Shown here: positions 54,224 through 64,000 of the stretch, one piece after another
Layout of the letters: each line of letters opens with the position of its first letter
How positions within the stretch are numbered: position 1 is the first letter of the stretch
From: Ohessyouella blattaphilus
GTDB lineage: Bacteria; Bacillota; Clostridia; Lachnospirales; Lachnospiraceae
Direction: 5' to 3'
DNA length: 64,000 nt
Assembly: GCF_024721265.1 (NCBI RefSeq)
Contig: NZ_JAMXOC010000001.1
Coordinates: forward strand, 62,001-126,000
Notes under the pieces: model-generated
The model's input: only the letters and a program-made list of their open reading frames with translations
What the model was told of the DNA's origin: nothing
Databases searched by the model: none
Program-made: the position numbers and the translations under genes

Positions 54224-56086
54224 TTATTCGTGAAAAAAATCATAGACTTCCTGGGCGACTTTTTCATTCATTCCCGGAAGTTTCGTCAACTCAGCCACCG
54301 AGGCCGCTTTTAACTGATCGATACTTTGAAAGCTGCGCATCAATTCCTTGCGCCTAGCAGGACCGACGCCTTTAATATCATCGAGAATTGAGTGCACCTG
54401 TCCCTTGCTGCGCAAATCCCGGTGAAAGGTAATGGCAAAGCGGTGAGCCTCGTCCTGAATTCTGGTAATCAAGCGAAAACCTTCGCTGTTTTTAGGAATA
54501 GGAATCTCCACATTGTTATAGTACAGACCTCGCGTCCGGTGCTTATCGTCTTTCACCATCCCGCAAACTGGAATCTGCAAATCCAGTTCAGCTAACACCG
54601 ACAGAGCTATACCTACTTGTCCCTTTCCCCCGTCCATCATAATCAGATCTGGGAAGGTATCGAACTTCCCTGTCTGGGGGGCGCCTCTGCCTTCTTCTTG
54701 CTCCTTTAAGCCGTGACGAAAACGCCGACCTAAAACCTCGGCCAGACTCTTATAATCATCGGCCCCTTCTACGCCTTTTATCTTAAACTTCCGGTAATCG
54801 TTGCGCTTCGGTCGCCCCTTTTCATAGACCACCATGGAGCCCACGCTATCAAAACCGCTAATATTGGAGATATCATACGCCTCGATACGGTCGCAGTGAG
54901 GAATGCCTAGAAGCCCTGCAATCTCCTTCGTCGCTCCAATCGTCCGCCCGGCTTCTCGCTGCAAACGTTCTTTATCGGTGTTCAAAATCAAGCTAGCATT
55001 CTTCGTAGCCAGTTCGACTAACCGCTCTTTCTGTCCCTTTTGCGGCACGATTAGGTGCACCCTGGCTTCCCGTCTAGAGCTAAGCCACTCTTCAATCACT
55101 TCCTGATCAGCAACCGCTGTTGGCAGCATCACCTCGCCAGGAATAAAGGGCGTTCCGCCGTAAAACTGCTTAATAAAGCTAGATAGGAGCTGCCCTTCGC
55201 TATCACCGGCCCCATTCTTTAAGTAAAAGTGGTCCCGACCGATTAAGCGCCCGCCTCTGATAAAGAATACCTGGACTACAGCATCACCGGCGTCCCTAGC
55301 AATTCCTAGGATATCCCGGTCGCTACCTTTCGTATCGGTAATCTTCTGGCGCTGGGCAATTTTGCTGACGCTAGCTAGTAAGTCCCGGTACTCTCCCGCT
55401 AATTCATAGTTCAACTCCTGGGCAGCATTTTCCATCTTGGCTTTAAGCTTCTCCTGAACATCGTCGTACTTACCGCCTAAGAAACTGAGAACCTGGTCAA
55501 CGTACTCCCGGTACTCACTCTCGGAAATATAGCCTTGGCAAGGACCTTTACACTGGTGGATATGGTAGTAAAGGCACGGCCTTTCCTTGCCGATATCCCT
55601 AGGTAACTTACGGTTGCAGTCCCTAATAAAGTAGAGCTTACGCATCAGTTCTATGGTATCTTTGACCGCGCCAGCACTGGTGTAAGGGCCAAAGTATTTG
55701 GCCTTATCCTTGGCCAGCTTCCGCGCCAGCATAATCCTGGGGAAGGGCTCTTGTACCGTGACTTTAATAAAGGGATACCCTTTATCGTCCATCAACATGG
55801 TGTTGTACTTCGGGTGGTGTTCCTTAATTAAATTGCACTCCAAAACTAAGGCCTCGACCTCAGAATCGGTAACGATGTATTCAAAGCGACGGATATGGGT
55901 AACCATTTGCTCTATCTTGGCACCCTTGTTCCGACTACTCTGAAAATACTGACGTACGCGGTTTCTAAGACTCAAGGCCTTACCTACATAGATGATTTCA
56001 TCACTTTCATCATGCATCAGATATACGCCCGGCTTGGCCGGTAGCTTTTTTAACTCTTCTGGTATATCAAACGATGGGTTCTTCAT
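54224..56086 (-). CDS. uvrC: Excinuclease ABC subunit C
   Basis: Dual-incision nuclease of nucleotide excision repair. About 620 residues: N-terminal GIY-YIG domain ([20 protein letters not shown]), Cys cluster region with [14 protein letters not shown] domain near 205-240, RNase H-like second nuclease ([20 protein letters not shown]) and C-terminal helix-hairpin-helix ([13 protein letters not shown]). It overlaps the ftsH end by 20 bases and has no clear ribosome site, so it is probably coupled to ftsH. No SOS box was seen here, unlike uvrBA. Confidence 0.97.
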   Translation of the reverse strand: MKNPSFDIPEELKKLPAKPGVYLMHDESDEIIYVGKALSLRNRVRQYFQSSRNKGAKIEQMVTHIRRFEYIVTDSEVEALVLECNLIKEHHPKYNTMLMDDKGYPFIKVTVQEPFPRIMLARKLAKDKAKYFGPYTSAGAVKDTIELMRKLYFIRDCNRKLPRDIGKERPCLYYHIHQCKGPCQGYISESEYREYVDQVLSFLGGKYDDVQEKLKAKMENAAQELNYELAGEYRDLLASVSKIAQRQKITDTKGSDRDILGIARDAGDAVVQVFFIRGGRLIGRDHFYLKNGAGDSEGQLLSSFIKQFYGGTPFIPGEVMLPTAVADQEVIEEWLSSRREARVHLIVPQKGQKERLVELATKNASLILNTDKERLQREAGRTIGATKEIAGLLGIPHCDRIEAYDISNISGFDSVGSMVVYEKGRPKRNDYRKFKIKGVEGADDYKSLAEVLGRRFRHGLKEQEEGRGAPQTGKFDTFPDLIMMDGGKGQVGIALSVLAELDLQIPVCGMVKDDKHRTRGLYYNNVEIPIPKNSEGFRLITRIQDEAHRFAITFHRDLRSKGQVHSILDDIKGVGPARRKELMRSFQSIDQLKAASVAELTKLPGMNEKVAQEVYDFFHE

Positions 56087-58010
56087 CAACTTTTTCTTTC
56101 TCGGTTATACGTTCTTTTTCTTTTTGCTTCTCATCCGGATCGATACCCTCGGCTTTGTAGAAAATTTCCATAAACTCTTTTCCGGTGATTGTCTCTTTCT
56201 CAATCAAGAAGTCGGCAATCTCATCCATAGTCTTCCGGTGTCCCGTCAGCAGACGCTTCGCTTCTTCGTAGGCATCCTTTAGCTTGGCCATAATCTCTTT
56301 ATCGATTTCCCCAGCGGTCTCTTCTGCGCAGTTACGTACCGCCCGTCCGTCTAAGTAACGGTTCTGGACAGATTCTAGACCAATCAGACCGAACTTCTCA
56401 CTCATACCGTACTGGGTAATCATCGCCCTGGCAATACCAGTCGCCCGTTCGATATCGTTAGAGGCTCCAGTGGTCACCGTATCAAAGACAATCTCCTCAG
56501 CTGCCCGACCGGCTAACATCCCTACTAGCATGGCTTCTAGCTCCTTCTTGGTGTTTAGGAACTTCTCCTCTTCTGGCGTATGCATAACGTAGCCAAGAGC
56601 TCCCATGGTCCTAGGAACAATGGTTATCTTCTGTACCGGTTCCGAATCTTTTTGTAGCGCACTTACAAGAGCGTGTCCTACCTCGTGGTAAGAGACGATC
56701 TTTCGCTCCTCCTGGCTCATAACCCGGTCCTTCTTCTCTTTACCTACTAAGACCACTTCTACCGCTTCAAATAAATCGTCTTGAGAAACAGCTCCGCGGC
56801 CATGCTTAACGGCGTTAATCGCTGCCTCGTTAATCATGTTGGCAAGGTCTGAACCTACCGCACCGCTAGTCGCTAAAGCGATAGCGTCTAAGTCCACGGT
56901 TTCATCCATCTTTACATCCTTTGAATGAACCTTAAGCACATCTACTCGGCCTTTCAGGTCTGGCTTTTCTACGATAATCCGGCGATCAAAGCGTCCCGGT
57001 CTTAAAAGCGCTGGGTCGAGAATCTCTGGTCTATTCGTCGCCGCTAGAAGAACCAGTCCCTTATTGCTTTCAAAGCCATCCATCTCTGCTAAAAGTTGGT
57101 TCAAGGTTTGCTCTCGCTCATCGTTGCCGCCGTACTGATTGTCACGGCTTTTACCGATAGCGTCGATTTCATCGATAAAGATAATACATGGCGCCATCTG
57201 CTGAGCTTGCTTAAATAAGTCGCGGACCCTAGAAGCACCTACACCCACGTACATTTCTACGAAGGCCGAACCTGATAGAGAAAAGAAAGGCACTTCTGCT
57301 TCACCGGCTACCGCTTTGGCTAGCAAGGTCTTACCGGTACCGGGTGGTCCCACTAACAGGGCTCCCTTTGGTAGCTTGGCTCCAACTTTTGTGTACTTAC
57401 TGGGGTTATGTAAGAAATCCACCACTTCCTGGAGGCTTTCCTTCGCTTCATCCTGACCAGCCACATCTTTAAAGGTGACGCCGGTGGTCTTCTCCACATA
57501 CATCTTGGCATTGCTTTTGCCAACGCCCATCATGCCGCCGCCTTTTGACATCTTGCGGACGAACCAAATGGTTATGCCGATTAAGATAGCCATGGGAATA
57601 GCAGTCATCAATAAGTTTAATACCATGGCCGAGGAGGTATCAGGAATCTCACCATCAATCTTAATCTTCGGCTTGGCTTTTTTAAGCATAGGTATTAAAT
57701 CTTCGTCATAGATTCTACCTGTGTAAAACTCAGGTTGGGTCCCCTTATCCTTGTCTTTAACACCTTTAATTATAATCTTGTCACTTTCAAAGACGACTTC
57801 TGCCACCTCGCCTTTTTCTACCTTACTAAGAAACTCATCATACGTTATCTGCTCTGCCGACACATTTCCTCTAAAGGAATACAGCACGAGCATAATAATC
57901 GAGGTGATTGCCATTACCGACAGGATAAACATCATATTATTACGGTTTGGTCCTTGGGGATTTTGATCACCTTTGTTGTTTTTATTATTGGGATTGTTCT
58001 GATTGTCCAT
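56067..58010 (-). CDS. ftsH: ATP-dependent zinc metalloprotease FtsH
   Basis: Membrane-anchored AAA+ protease for membrane and regulatory proteins. 647 residues: an Asn-rich cytoplasmic start, helix 1 (about 26-46), an extracytoplasmic domain, helix 2 (about 130-150), Walker [15 protein letters not shown], Walker [12 protein letters not shown], second region of homology [19 protein letters not shown] and zinc motif HEVGHAL with a downstream Asp. RBS TAGGAGGAG. Its own promoter is divergent from pyrG. Confidence 0.97.
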   Translation of the reverse strand: MDNQNNPNNKNNKGDQNPQGPNRNNMMFILSVMAITSIIMLVLYSFRGNVSAEQITYDEFLSKVEKGEVAEVVFESDKIIIKGVKDKDKGTQPEFYTGRIYDEDLIPMLKKAKPKIKIDGEIPDTSSAMVLNLLMTAIPMAILIGITIWFVRKMSKGGGMMGVGKSNAKMYVEKTTGVTFKDVAGQDEAKESLQEVVDFLHNPSKYTKVGAKLPKGALLVGPPGTGKTLLAKAVAGEAEVPFFSLSGSAFVEMYVGVGASRVRDLFKQAQQMAPCIIFIDEIDAIGKSRDNQYGGNDEREQTLNQLLAEMDGFESNKGLVLLAATNRPEILDPALLRPGRFDRRIIVEKPDLKGRVDVLKVHSKDVKMDETVDLDAIALATSGAVGSDLANMINEAAINAVKHGRGAVSQDDLFEAVEVVLVGKEKKDRVMSQEERKIVSYHEVGHALVSALQKDSEPVQKITIVPRTMGALGYVMHTPEEEKFLNTKKELEAMLVGMLAGRAAEEIVFDTVTTGASNDIERATGIARAMITQYGMSEKFGLIGLESVQNRYLDGRAVRNCAEETAGEIDKEIMAKLKDAYEEAKRLLTGHRKTMDEIADFLIEKETITGKEFMEIFYKAEGIDPDEKQKEKERITEKEKVDEEPIV

Positions 58011-58034
58011 ATACTCCTCCTATTCGTCCCTCTA

Positions 58035-58063
58035 ATTATAGGTTTTAGGCGGTTCAAAATCAA
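58035..58063 (-). promoter_or_regulatory. ftsH promoter
   Basis: Minus strand TTGATT (58058-58063), 17-base spacer, TATAAT (58035-58040), about 25 bases before the ftsH ATG. Confidence 0.7.
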
Positions 58064-58121
58064 TTAAAACATTATGAAAAGACTGTGAAGTCAAAAACTC
58101 GGGAAAAGTATCGAAATAGTA

Positions 58122-58151
58122 CTGTCTTTTTTTGCCGCTTTACGGTATAAT
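58122..58151 (+). promoter_or_regulatory. pyrG promoter
   Basis: CTGTCT (58122-58127), 18-base spacer and TATAAT (58146-58151), then a short leader of about 28 bases to the ATG. There is no GGG-type start nor leader hairpin like the Bacillus pyrG attenuator. Confidence 0.6.
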
Positions 58152-58185
58152 TTGTAGGTATTTATTTAATTAAAAGGAGGCTCGT

Positions 58186-59790
58186 ATGTCAGTAAAATAT
58201 GTGTTTGTAACAGGGGGAGTGGTTTCAGGATTAGGAAAGGGCATTACCGCGGCTTCTTTAGGCCGATTATTAAAGGCCCGGGGGTATACGGTGACCATGC
58301 AAAAATTTGACCCTTATATCAATATCGATCCGGGCACAATGAACCCGGTGCAACACGGCGAAGTGTTCGTGACCAACGATGGCGCGGAAACCGACCTTGA
58401 CTTGGGCCATTATGAACGTTTTATCGATGAGAATTTAAGTAAGAATTCCAATGTGACCACTGGAAAAATTTATTGGTCCGTTCTCCAAAAAGAACGCCGT
58501 GGAGACTTTGGTGGGGGTACCGTTCAGGTAATTCCCCATATCACCAACGAGATTAAGGACCGTTTTTACCGTAATCCTGCTACAAAGGATACGGAGATTG
58601 CCATTATCGAAGTCGGTGGTACGGTGGGCGACATGGAAAGCCAACCTTTCCTTGAGTCTATTAGACAATTTCAGCACGAGAAGGGCCGGGAGAACGTGGC
58701 TTTAATCCACGTAACCTTAATCCCTTATCTCCGAGCTTCTCAGGAAATGAAGACGAAGCCGACCCAGGCTAGCGTTAAGGACCTGCAAGAACTGGGTCTC
58801 CAACCAGATGTGATTGTATGTCGTTCCGAGTATCCGGTAGATAGAGAGCTGCGAGACAAGATTTCTCTTTTCTGTAACGTACCTACTTCTCACGTTCTGC
58901 AGAACCTGGATGTAGAGTATCTGTACGAAGCACCTCTCGCCATGGAGGAAGAGAATCTCGCTGGCGTTATCTGCGAGTGCTTAAAGCTAGATAACCCGAC
59001 TCCTGATCTAAAGGAGTGGAAAGAGATGGTAGAATACTTAAAGCACCCCACGACGGAAGTAACGATTGCTCTCGTTGGGAAGTATATTCAGCTTCACGAC
59101 GCTTATATCAGTGTGGTAGAAGCGCTCAAGCACGGGGGTATCTTTACCCGCTCTACCGTAAATATCAAATGGATTGACTCTGAGGAAGTGACTGCCGATA
59201 ATGTGGACGAACTTCTAGGAGATGTCAACGGTATCTTAGTTCCTGGCGGCTTTGGCGACCGGGGTATTGATGGTAAAATTCACGCCATCACCTATGCCCG
59301 GGAAAACAAAGTTCCTTACTTAGGTCTTTGCTTAGGCATGCAACTTGCCATCGTCGAGTTTGCTCGCAATGTAATTGGTTACCACGATGCTCATTCGGCT
59401 GAATTAAAGCCAGATACTACTCATCCGATGATTCATATCATGCCAGAACAAATTGGCATTGAAAATATCGGTGGCACTTTAAGATTAGGGGCTTATCCAT
59501 GTATCTTAGATGAAAGTTCGAAGGCTTACGGACTTTATGGCCAGAAAGAAATCAGCGAACGCCATCGCCATCGCTACGAAGTGAATAATGATTACCGGGA
59601 AGAATTAGAAGAAAAAGGAATGTTACTTTCCGGCTTCTCACCGGATGGTCGCATTGTAGAGATGATCGAATTAAAGGATCACCCTTGGTTCTTGGCAACT
59701 CAGGCTCATCCTGAACTTAAATCAAGACCAAACCGTCCTCACCCGCTATTCCAAGGTTTCGTCGAAGCCGCTCTGAAAAACAAAAAATAG
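58186..59790 (+). CDS. pyrG: CTP synthase
   Basis: Converts UTP to CTP with glutamine and ATP. 534 residues. N-terminal synthetase domain with P-loop [19 protein letters not shown]-terminal glutaminase domain with oxyanion loop [11 protein letters not shown], nucleophile Cys in [11 protein letters not shown] and catalytic His-Pro-Glu in [21 protein letters not shown]. Single-gene unit, followed by a strong terminator. Confidence 0.98.
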   Translation: MSVKYVFVTGGVVSGLGKGITAASLGRLLKARGYTVTMQKFDPYINIDPGTMNPVQHGEVFVTNDGAETDLDLGHYERFIDENLSKNSNVTTGKIYWSVLQKERRGDFGGGTVQVIPHITNEIKDRFYRNPATKDTEIAIIEVGGTVGDMESQPFLESIRQFQHEKGRENVALIHVTLIPYLRASQEMKTKPTQASVKDLQELGLQPDVIVCRSEYPVDRELRDKISLFCNVPTSHVLQNLDVEYLYEAPLAMEEENLAGVICECLKLDNPTPDLKEWKEMVEYLKHPTTEVTIALVGKYIQLHDAYISVVEALKHGGIFTRSTVNIKWIDSEEVTADNVDELLGDVNGILVPGGFGDRGIDGKIHAITYARENKVPYLGLCLGMQLAIVEFARNVIGYHDAHSAELKPDTTHPMIHIMPEQIGIENIGGTLRLGAYPCILDESSKAYGLYGQKEISERHRHRYEVNNDYREELEEKGMLLSGFSPDGRIVEMIELKDHPWFLATQAHPELKSRPNRPHPLFQGFVEAALKNKK

Positions 59791-59800
59791 TATTCTAAAA

Positions 59801-59830
59801 AAACAGGACAGCTGCGGCTGTCCTGTTTTT
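59801..59830. terminator. Bidirectional terminator after pyrG
   Basis: AAACAGGACAGC (59801-59812) / GCTGTCCTGTTT (59817-59828), a perfect 12-bp stem with a TGCG loop. T-runs follow on the plus strand and on the minus strand, so it also ends the sbcDC-glf transcript. Confidence 0.92.
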
Positions 59831-59840
59831 TTTATGTAAT

Positions 59841-59898
59841 AGTACACGCCAAAGGCGCAAGAATTTGCGGAACGCAAATTCTATTTTATTCATGATAA
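59841..59898 (-). repeat. Dispersed palindromic repeat, copy 2
   Basis: Holds GAATTTGCG (59861-59869) / CGCAAATTC (59873-59881), a perfect 9-bp stem with a GAA loop, and CGCC-AAA-GGCG (59847-59857). It matches the reverse complement of copy 1 through CATGATA (59891-59897), so the similarity runs over the stop codon and last codons of glf. That makes the glf C-terminus possibly supplied by the repeat. Confidence 0.75.
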
Positions 59899-61011
59899 CT
59901 CTTTTGTAGCCACGTCTAAGGCTGCCCGAATAACTTTATCCATATCAAAATACTGATACATCCCTAAGCGACCGCCAAAAATAACTTTCTCCTGTTGGTT
60001 TGCCAATTCCTGGTAACGCTTATATAAGGCATTATTTTTCTCATCATTCACCGGATAATAAGGCTCTTCGCTCTCCTGCGCCGCCAAAGGGTATTCTTTC
60101 GTAACAAAGGTAACATCCTCCGGTACTGCTTCTCCCTTCATAAAGTGCTTATGCTCGATCATTCGTGTATAAGGCACCTGGTACTCCGTATAATTAACCA
60201 CTGCGTTCCCTTGATGGTTATCTTCTGCTAGCCTTTCAGTTTCAAAGCGCAGACCACGGTATTCTAATTTGCCAAGCTGAAAGTCAAAGTACTCATCGAT
60301 TAACCCTGTGTAAATCACTTTCTCGGCCTGAGCAAAGTATTCTTCCTGGTTATCAAAGAAGTTGGTCCCTAGACGAATCTCGGCTCCTTGAAGGAGATTT
60401 TCCACCAGCTTTGTGTAACCTCCCAAGGGAATGCCTTGATAGCGATCGTTGAAATAATTATTGTCATGTATGTAGCGAACAGGAAGACGCTTAATAATAA
60501 AAGCTGGAAGCTCCGTAGCTTTTTTCCCCCATTGCTTTTCCGTATAGCCCTTTACTAGCTTTTCGTATATGTCTCTACCAATTAGCGAGATACCTTGCTC
60601 TTCTAAATTCTTTGGATCTGCAATACCAGCCTCTGCCACCTGCTTGGCAATTTTTTCCCGAGCTTCAGTCGGCGTTTTCACACCCCACATTTGGTAGAAG
60701 GTGTTCATGTTAAAGGGCAAATTATACTGTTCCCCTTGATATCTTGCAAGGGGTGAGTTGATGTAATTGTTAAACTGAGCAAAGCGATTTACATAATTCC
60801 AAACCTCCGAATCCGAAGTATGGAAAATATGAGCACCGTATTCGTGAATATGAATCCCTTCCGCCTCTCTTGTATAAGCATTGCCAGCGATATGGTCCCG
60901 GCGATCGATAACCAGTACCTTTTTCCCTTGATCTAGTGCCTGGCGAGCGAATACTGCGCCAAAAAGGCCTGCTCCCACAATTAGATAGTCGTATACTACA
61001 TTTTCTGCCAT
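59890..61011 (-). CDS. glf: UDP-galactopyranose mutase
   Basis: Flavoenzyme that converts UDP-galactopyranose to UDP-galactofuranose for surface glycans. 373 residues. FAD-binding DYLIVGAGLFGAVFA with VIDRRDHIAGNAY at the N-terminus, then family blocks GAHIFHT, YTEKQWG, RLPVRY and GRLGMYQYFDMD near the C-terminus. It overlaps the sbcC end by 16 bases. No galactofuranosyltransferase is near, so the glycan is unknown. The stop codon lies in palindromic repeat copy 2. Confidence 0.95.
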   Translation of the reverse strand: MAENVVYDYLIVGAGLFGAVFARQALDQGKKVLVIDRRDHIAGNAYTREAEGIHIHEYGAHIFHTSDSEVWNYVNRFAQFNNYINSPLARYQGEQYNLPFNMNTFYQMWGVKTPTEAREKIAKQVAEAGIADPKNLEEQGISLIGRDIYEKLVKGYTEKQWGKKATELPAFIIKRLPVRYIHDNNYFNDRYQGIPLGGYTKLVENLLQGAEIRLGTNFFDNQEEYFAQAEKVIYTGLIDEYFDFQLGKLEYRGLRFETERLAEDNHQGNAVVNYTEYQVPYTRMIEHKHFMKGEAVPEDVTFVTKEYPLAAQESEEPYYPVNDEKNNALYKRYQELANQQEKVIFGGRLGMYQYFDMDKVIRAALDVATKELS

Positions 61012-63659
61012 GTTGCTCTACTTCCTTTCTCGTCCTTTGTAATCTCTAATTTCGTATCGATCTGCTGCTTTAGTTCCCCTACGTGAGAGATAATTCCGAT
61101 AATCTTACCCTGCCCCACCTGGGTCTGGAGAACCTTAATGGCTTGATCTCTCGTCTCATCATCTAAAGTCCCAAAGCCTTCGTCCACAAACAGGGTATCT
61201 AGGGTAATGCCACCGGCCCGGCGCGTCACTACGTCCGCCATCCCTAGGGCCATCGCTAGCGAAGCCATAAATGACTCCCCGCCAGAAAGGGTCTTTACGT
61301 CCCGCACAGCACTGCTTGGGAGGTCGTAGACGTCTAGCTCAAGGCCTGTCCGTCCCTTTAGGGCTAGCTCACCTAAATCCCTTGTCTGGAGCATAAACTC
61401 TTCTCCTGTCATCTTCAGAAGTCGCTTATTGGCGGCATTTAAAACCTCTCGAAAATACAAACGCTGAACGTAGGTTTCAAAGTCCAGCTTGCGACTGCCA
61501 CTAACGCTACCGCTAGCAATTTTATTCAGGGTTTCCATCGTGGAAAACTCCTCTTGGCGTTTGCCTATTCGCGTATATATTTTTACGAGTTGTTCGAGAA
61601 TTCGCTCATTGTTCCTAACGCTATTTTGACACAAGGTAAGATGTTCGCGAAGCTCCTTAAGCTCACTCTGTAAAGACGCGAACTCCTCTTGGCGCCTAGA
61701 TAAATCTTGGTAACTCTTGCCCTCTACTTGAGCTCTTATGGTCTTAAGGCGAACGCTTACTTCTTGGGCCTGGCGCTGATACTCTTCGTAAACCTTCTTA
61801 TCTTTCTCATACTGGGGAATCGAGCTTTTCTGCTTAACATACTCTTCTTCACTGCTAAAGCTACTGCGAGAAAACTCCTGAGCGAAGCTCTGGGCGCGCT
61901 CTCCCCCTTCGCTCCTCGCTTGCTTTTGCTGGGCTTCCAAGCTGGTACACGCACCCCCTAGCTTTTCTAACTCTAGGCGAAGCTTCGTCAGTTCGCTAGT
62001 ACTCTCCTCTTGGGTTCTTTTTAGGTTCTTTCGCTCTAGCATCAGCTGCTTTTTCTTCTCTTCCAGCTGCTCCTGGGACTCGCTTACCCCTTCTTCAAGT
62101 TCTTTAAGAAGGACTCTTCCTTCCGCTTCGCTATTGCGAGCCGCCGCCAAAGCTTTGGCGCACTGACTTCGCATCTCCTCGGCCTGGTCCCTCTTTTGTT
62201 TTAATACTTCTAGTTCCTGTTCATCAGGAGCCGCCGCTACTGGAGTCGCCGGCTTAGGATGCTGGCTTGAGCCGCAGACCGGACAAGGCTCACCTGGAGC
62301 TAATCTCTGAGCGAGAAAGCCAGCCTGGGCTTCAATAAATAACCGGTATCCCCCTTCATAAGCGGCATTCACCTGTTGAAACTCCATATCTGCCAAGCGC
62401 TCTTTCTTTAGCGCCGTTTCTAATCCCTGTTTTTTTGTTTGGTGCTCTGCTCTCGCTTTTTTTAGCTGTATTAATTTTTCAAACTTTTTTTCTAATTCGC
62501 TTAAAAGTGCCGAAAGCTCGGGCTCTCTTGTCTCATAAAGGATAGCACTCTCATGTGCTTTTGCTTCCTTTTCTATTTCCTTAAAACGTAGCTCTTTTAG
62601 TCCTTGCTGTACCTTCTCAAGCTCCTCTGCGGTTTCCTGAGCGTGCTTTTCGGCCCGTAGTTTCTCGTTTTCCAAAACTACCAAGGCTTTGGCCATCTTC
62701 GTTCGCTCTAACTGGGTTTCTAGAAGCGCCATTTCCGGTGCCGTTTTTTTCAAATTCTCATGTTCAAGAAGAGCCTGCTCATATTCCTTTAAAAGCTTGT
62801 TAGTAGCTTCGCCAGCGCCGATTTCTCCAGCGAGTTTTAGGGCTTTTTCATCTTGGATAACCACTCTTTTCTGCTGGGCTAACTGCTCCTCTTTCCCCTT
62901 TTCTAGCAAGTCCTTTAAGAGGTTTAGCACCTCTTCTTTGAGGGGCATACTTTGGCCTTTTAAACGCAAGAGTTCAGGGGCTAGTGGCGACTGGGGCTCA
63001 CATTCTACCCGGTCTAATTCTCTCGCAATCCGGTCTTGTTCTTCCTTTAGCTGGTTAGCTAATGCTCCCGCTTTCTCTTTTAGAATTTCCTGGACTTGAC
63101 GATAAATGCCAGTCTCAAAGATTTCACCAAAAATCTCTTGCCGCTCTTTACTTGAAGCGTGTAGGAGCTTTAGGAAATCTCCCTGAGCAATCATCGCTAT
63201 CTGGCGAAACTGACTGGCATCAAGACCGATAATGCTGACAATCTTTTCATTCACCTCCCGGATTTTCCCGGGGAACACCTGACCATCTGGCATAGTTAGC
63301 GTCACACTGGCGGCCTCGGTGGTGTATTTTACATTCCCGTCCTTATCACGTCGACTGGATAACCGGGGATAGTCAGGATTGCGCTTTATGTGATAGACTT
63401 TCCCGCGATAAGAGAAGGTGAAGGATACATAGGTAGGCGCCCCTTCCTCACACCCGGCGCTGCGCATCATTTTGCCTTCCCGATTTTCCCCACTGCTTTC
63501 TCCATATAAGGCGAAGGTGATGGCGTCAAAGATCGTGGTTTTCCCTGCTCCAGTATCACCGGTAATTAAAAAGATTCCTTGATCCAAGTCGGAAAAATCG
63601 ATGGAGGTCGGCAAAATATAAGAACCAAAAGCCGACAATTCAAGGGTTAGTGGTCGCAT
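60996..63659 (-). CDS. sbcC: SbcC-type AAA family ATPase of the SbcCD nuclease
   Basis: SMC-like subunit of SbcCD (Rad50 homologue), which opens hairpins and double-strand ends. 887 residues: N-terminal Walker A GDTGAGKTTIFDAI, long coiled coils either side of the zinc hook CPVCGSSQHPK near 460, then C-terminal signature LSGGESFMASLAMALG and Walker B TLFVDEGFGTLD. The ATG lies within the last codons of sbcD (overlap 13 bases) behind GAGGAGGAC, the normal sbcDC arrangement. Confidence 0.96.
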   Translation of the reverse strand: MRPLTLELSAFGSYILPTSIDFSDLDQGIFLITGDTGAGKTTIFDAITFALYGESSGENREGKMMRSAGCEEGAPTYVSFTFSYRGKVYHIKRNPDYPRLSSRRDKDGNVKYTTEAASVTLTMPDGQVFPGKIREVNEKIVSIIGLDASQFRQIAMIAQGDFLKLLHASSKERQEIFGEIFETGIYRQVQEILKEKAGALANQLKEEQDRIARELDRVECEPQSPLAPELLRLKGQSMPLKEEVLNLLKDLLEKGKEEQLAQQKRVVIQDEKALKLAGEIGAGEATNKLLKEYEQALLEHENLKKTAPEMALLETQLERTKMAKALVVLENEKLRAEKHAQETAEELEKVQQGLKELRFKEIEKEAKAHESAILYETREPELSALLSELEKKFEKLIQLKKARAEHQTKKQGLETALKKERLADMEFQQVNAAYEGGYRLFIEAQAGFLAQRLAPGEPCPVCGSSQHPKPATPVAAAPDEQELEVLKQKRDQAEEMRSQCAKALAAARNSEAEGRVLLKELEEGVSESQEQLEEKKKQLMLERKNLKRTQEESTSELTKLRLELEKLGGACTSLEAQQKQARSEGGERAQSFAQEFSRSSFSSEEEYVKQKSSIPQYEKDKKVYEEYQRQAQEVSVRLKTIRAQVEGKSYQDLSRRQEEFASLQSELKELREHLTLCQNSVRNNERILEQLVKIYTRIGKRQEEFSTMETLNKIASGSVSGSRKLDFETYVQRLYFREVLNAANKRLLKMTGEEFMLQTRDLGELALKGRTGLELDVYDLPSSAVRDVKTLSGGESFMASLAMALGMADVVTRRAGGITLDTLFVDEGFGTLDDETRDQAIKVLQTQVGQGKIIGIISHVGELKQQIDTKLEITKDEKGSRATWQKM

Positions 63660-64000
63660 ACGTCCTCCTCTCCGGCCTGATTAATAATATCCGTCATAAT
63701 CTGCTCTTCTTCTAGACTTAATTCTCGCCCTGACATCTCCTGGTAGAATTCCCCGAAGACTTCTAACGGCGTGGCCACGGTCGTGGCCTCATCTAACTCT
63801 TTTATCCGCGCTCGGACGTTAATATTATCTAGACGCAGCTCAAGAATACGCTCATATACGCTTTCTAGCTGGCCTTTTGGGTTTATCATTTCTTTCTCAT
63901 CGGTCATAGTCAGGCTAATATACGCTTGGCGCTCTGACGGCGTGGCCGTGGTCAAAAGTTCGGATAGGGTTCCTCGCTTTTTCATCACCTCGCGCCAAGC
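63647..64000 (-). CDS. sbcD: SbcD nuclease subunit, C-terminal part (N-terminus beyond window)
   Basis: Partner of SbcC (Mre11 homologue). Only the last 117 residues are visible and the frame is open to base 64000, so the metallophosphoesterase domain with its metal ligands lies outside. The segment YISLTMTDEKEMINP followed by LESVYERILELRLDN is typical of SbcD C-termini, which hold the SbcC-binding region. Position just before sbcC supports the call. A GTG at 63988 is not a real start. Confidence 0.88.
   Translation of the reverse strand, partial: AWREVMKKRGTLSELLTTATPSERQAYISLTMTDEKEMINPKGQLESVYERILELRLDNINVRARIKELDEATTVATPLEVFGEFYQEMSGRELSLEEEQIMTDIINQAGEEDVCDH

Noticed and set aside
58152-58185. 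pyrG attenuator with reiterative transcription as in Bacillus
   Set aside because: The leader is about 30 bases, has no GGG-type start site and no terminator hairpin.

Overview
The window looks like chromosomal core sequence from a low-to-moderate GC Gram-positive anaerobe of the Clostridia, most likely a Lachnospiraceae-type bacterium. The reasons are strong AGGAGG-type ribosome binding sites, the gene order tig-clpP-clpX-lon-engB, a GLHLRPA-type HPr with an HPr kinase, a class III fructose-bisphosphatase, RF2 made by programmed frameshifting, and the absence of outer-membrane genes. This is inferred from gene content and motifs; nothing was searched. Almost all genes lie on the minus strand. 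The plus-strand exceptions are a CYTH gene (33.3 kb), typA-PAP2-hpf (45.6-48.9 kb), a class A penicillin-binding protein (49.7 kb) and pyrG (58.2 kb).

Layout. 0-2 kb: the start of a copper-exporting ATPase gene with a consensus promoter that carries a CsoR-like operator, followed by a stem-loop-rich spacer. 2-12.7 kb (read right to left): two small membrane-protein genes, cdaA-cdaR (c-di-AMP synthesis and its regulator), HPr, a sugar nucleotidyltransferase, a cohesin-like surface protein, glmS, htrA and glyA. 12.7-21.6 kb: uvrB-uvrA behind a clear SOS box, then mreB, recD2 and comFC. 21.7-32 kb: tig-clpP-clpX-lon-engB, then an AI-2E-family permease, a membrane-anchored extracytoplasmic protein and a soluble hybrid histidine kinase. 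32-40.6 kb: a lipoprotein, a DJ-1/PfpI protein, and the secA-prfB-hom-apgM-like operon (protein export, translation termination, threonine synthesis). 39.9-45.4 kb: an orphan eukaryotic-type hisA, an IscB RNA-guided nuclease element, class III fbp, dapB and a GtrA-like protein. 45.5-59.8 kb: typA, a PAP2 phosphatase, hpf, yigZ, a PBP1A-type enzyme, glucokinase, HPr kinase, uvrC, ftsH and pyrG. 59.9-64 kb: glf and sbcCD.

The main mobile system is the IscB element at about 40.65-42.2 kb, between fbp and hisA. It has a full-length IscB with intact PLMP, RuvC and HNH motifs, about 270 bp of structured upstream DNA that fits an omega-RNA, terminal hairpins on both sides, and no TnpA transposase. 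It ends about 20 bases before the hisA start codon and appears to have replaced hisA's leader. Other notable signals are a dispersed palindromic repeat (three copies), the RF2 frameshift site, the SOS and copper operators, a hom-linked phosphoglycerate-mutase-like gene of the proposed homoserine kinase type, and a possible permease / surface sensor / kinase module.

No rRNA, tRNA, CRISPR array or prophage was seen, and no gap without a gene exceeds 300 bases. Both edge genes (copA, sbcD) are cut by the window.
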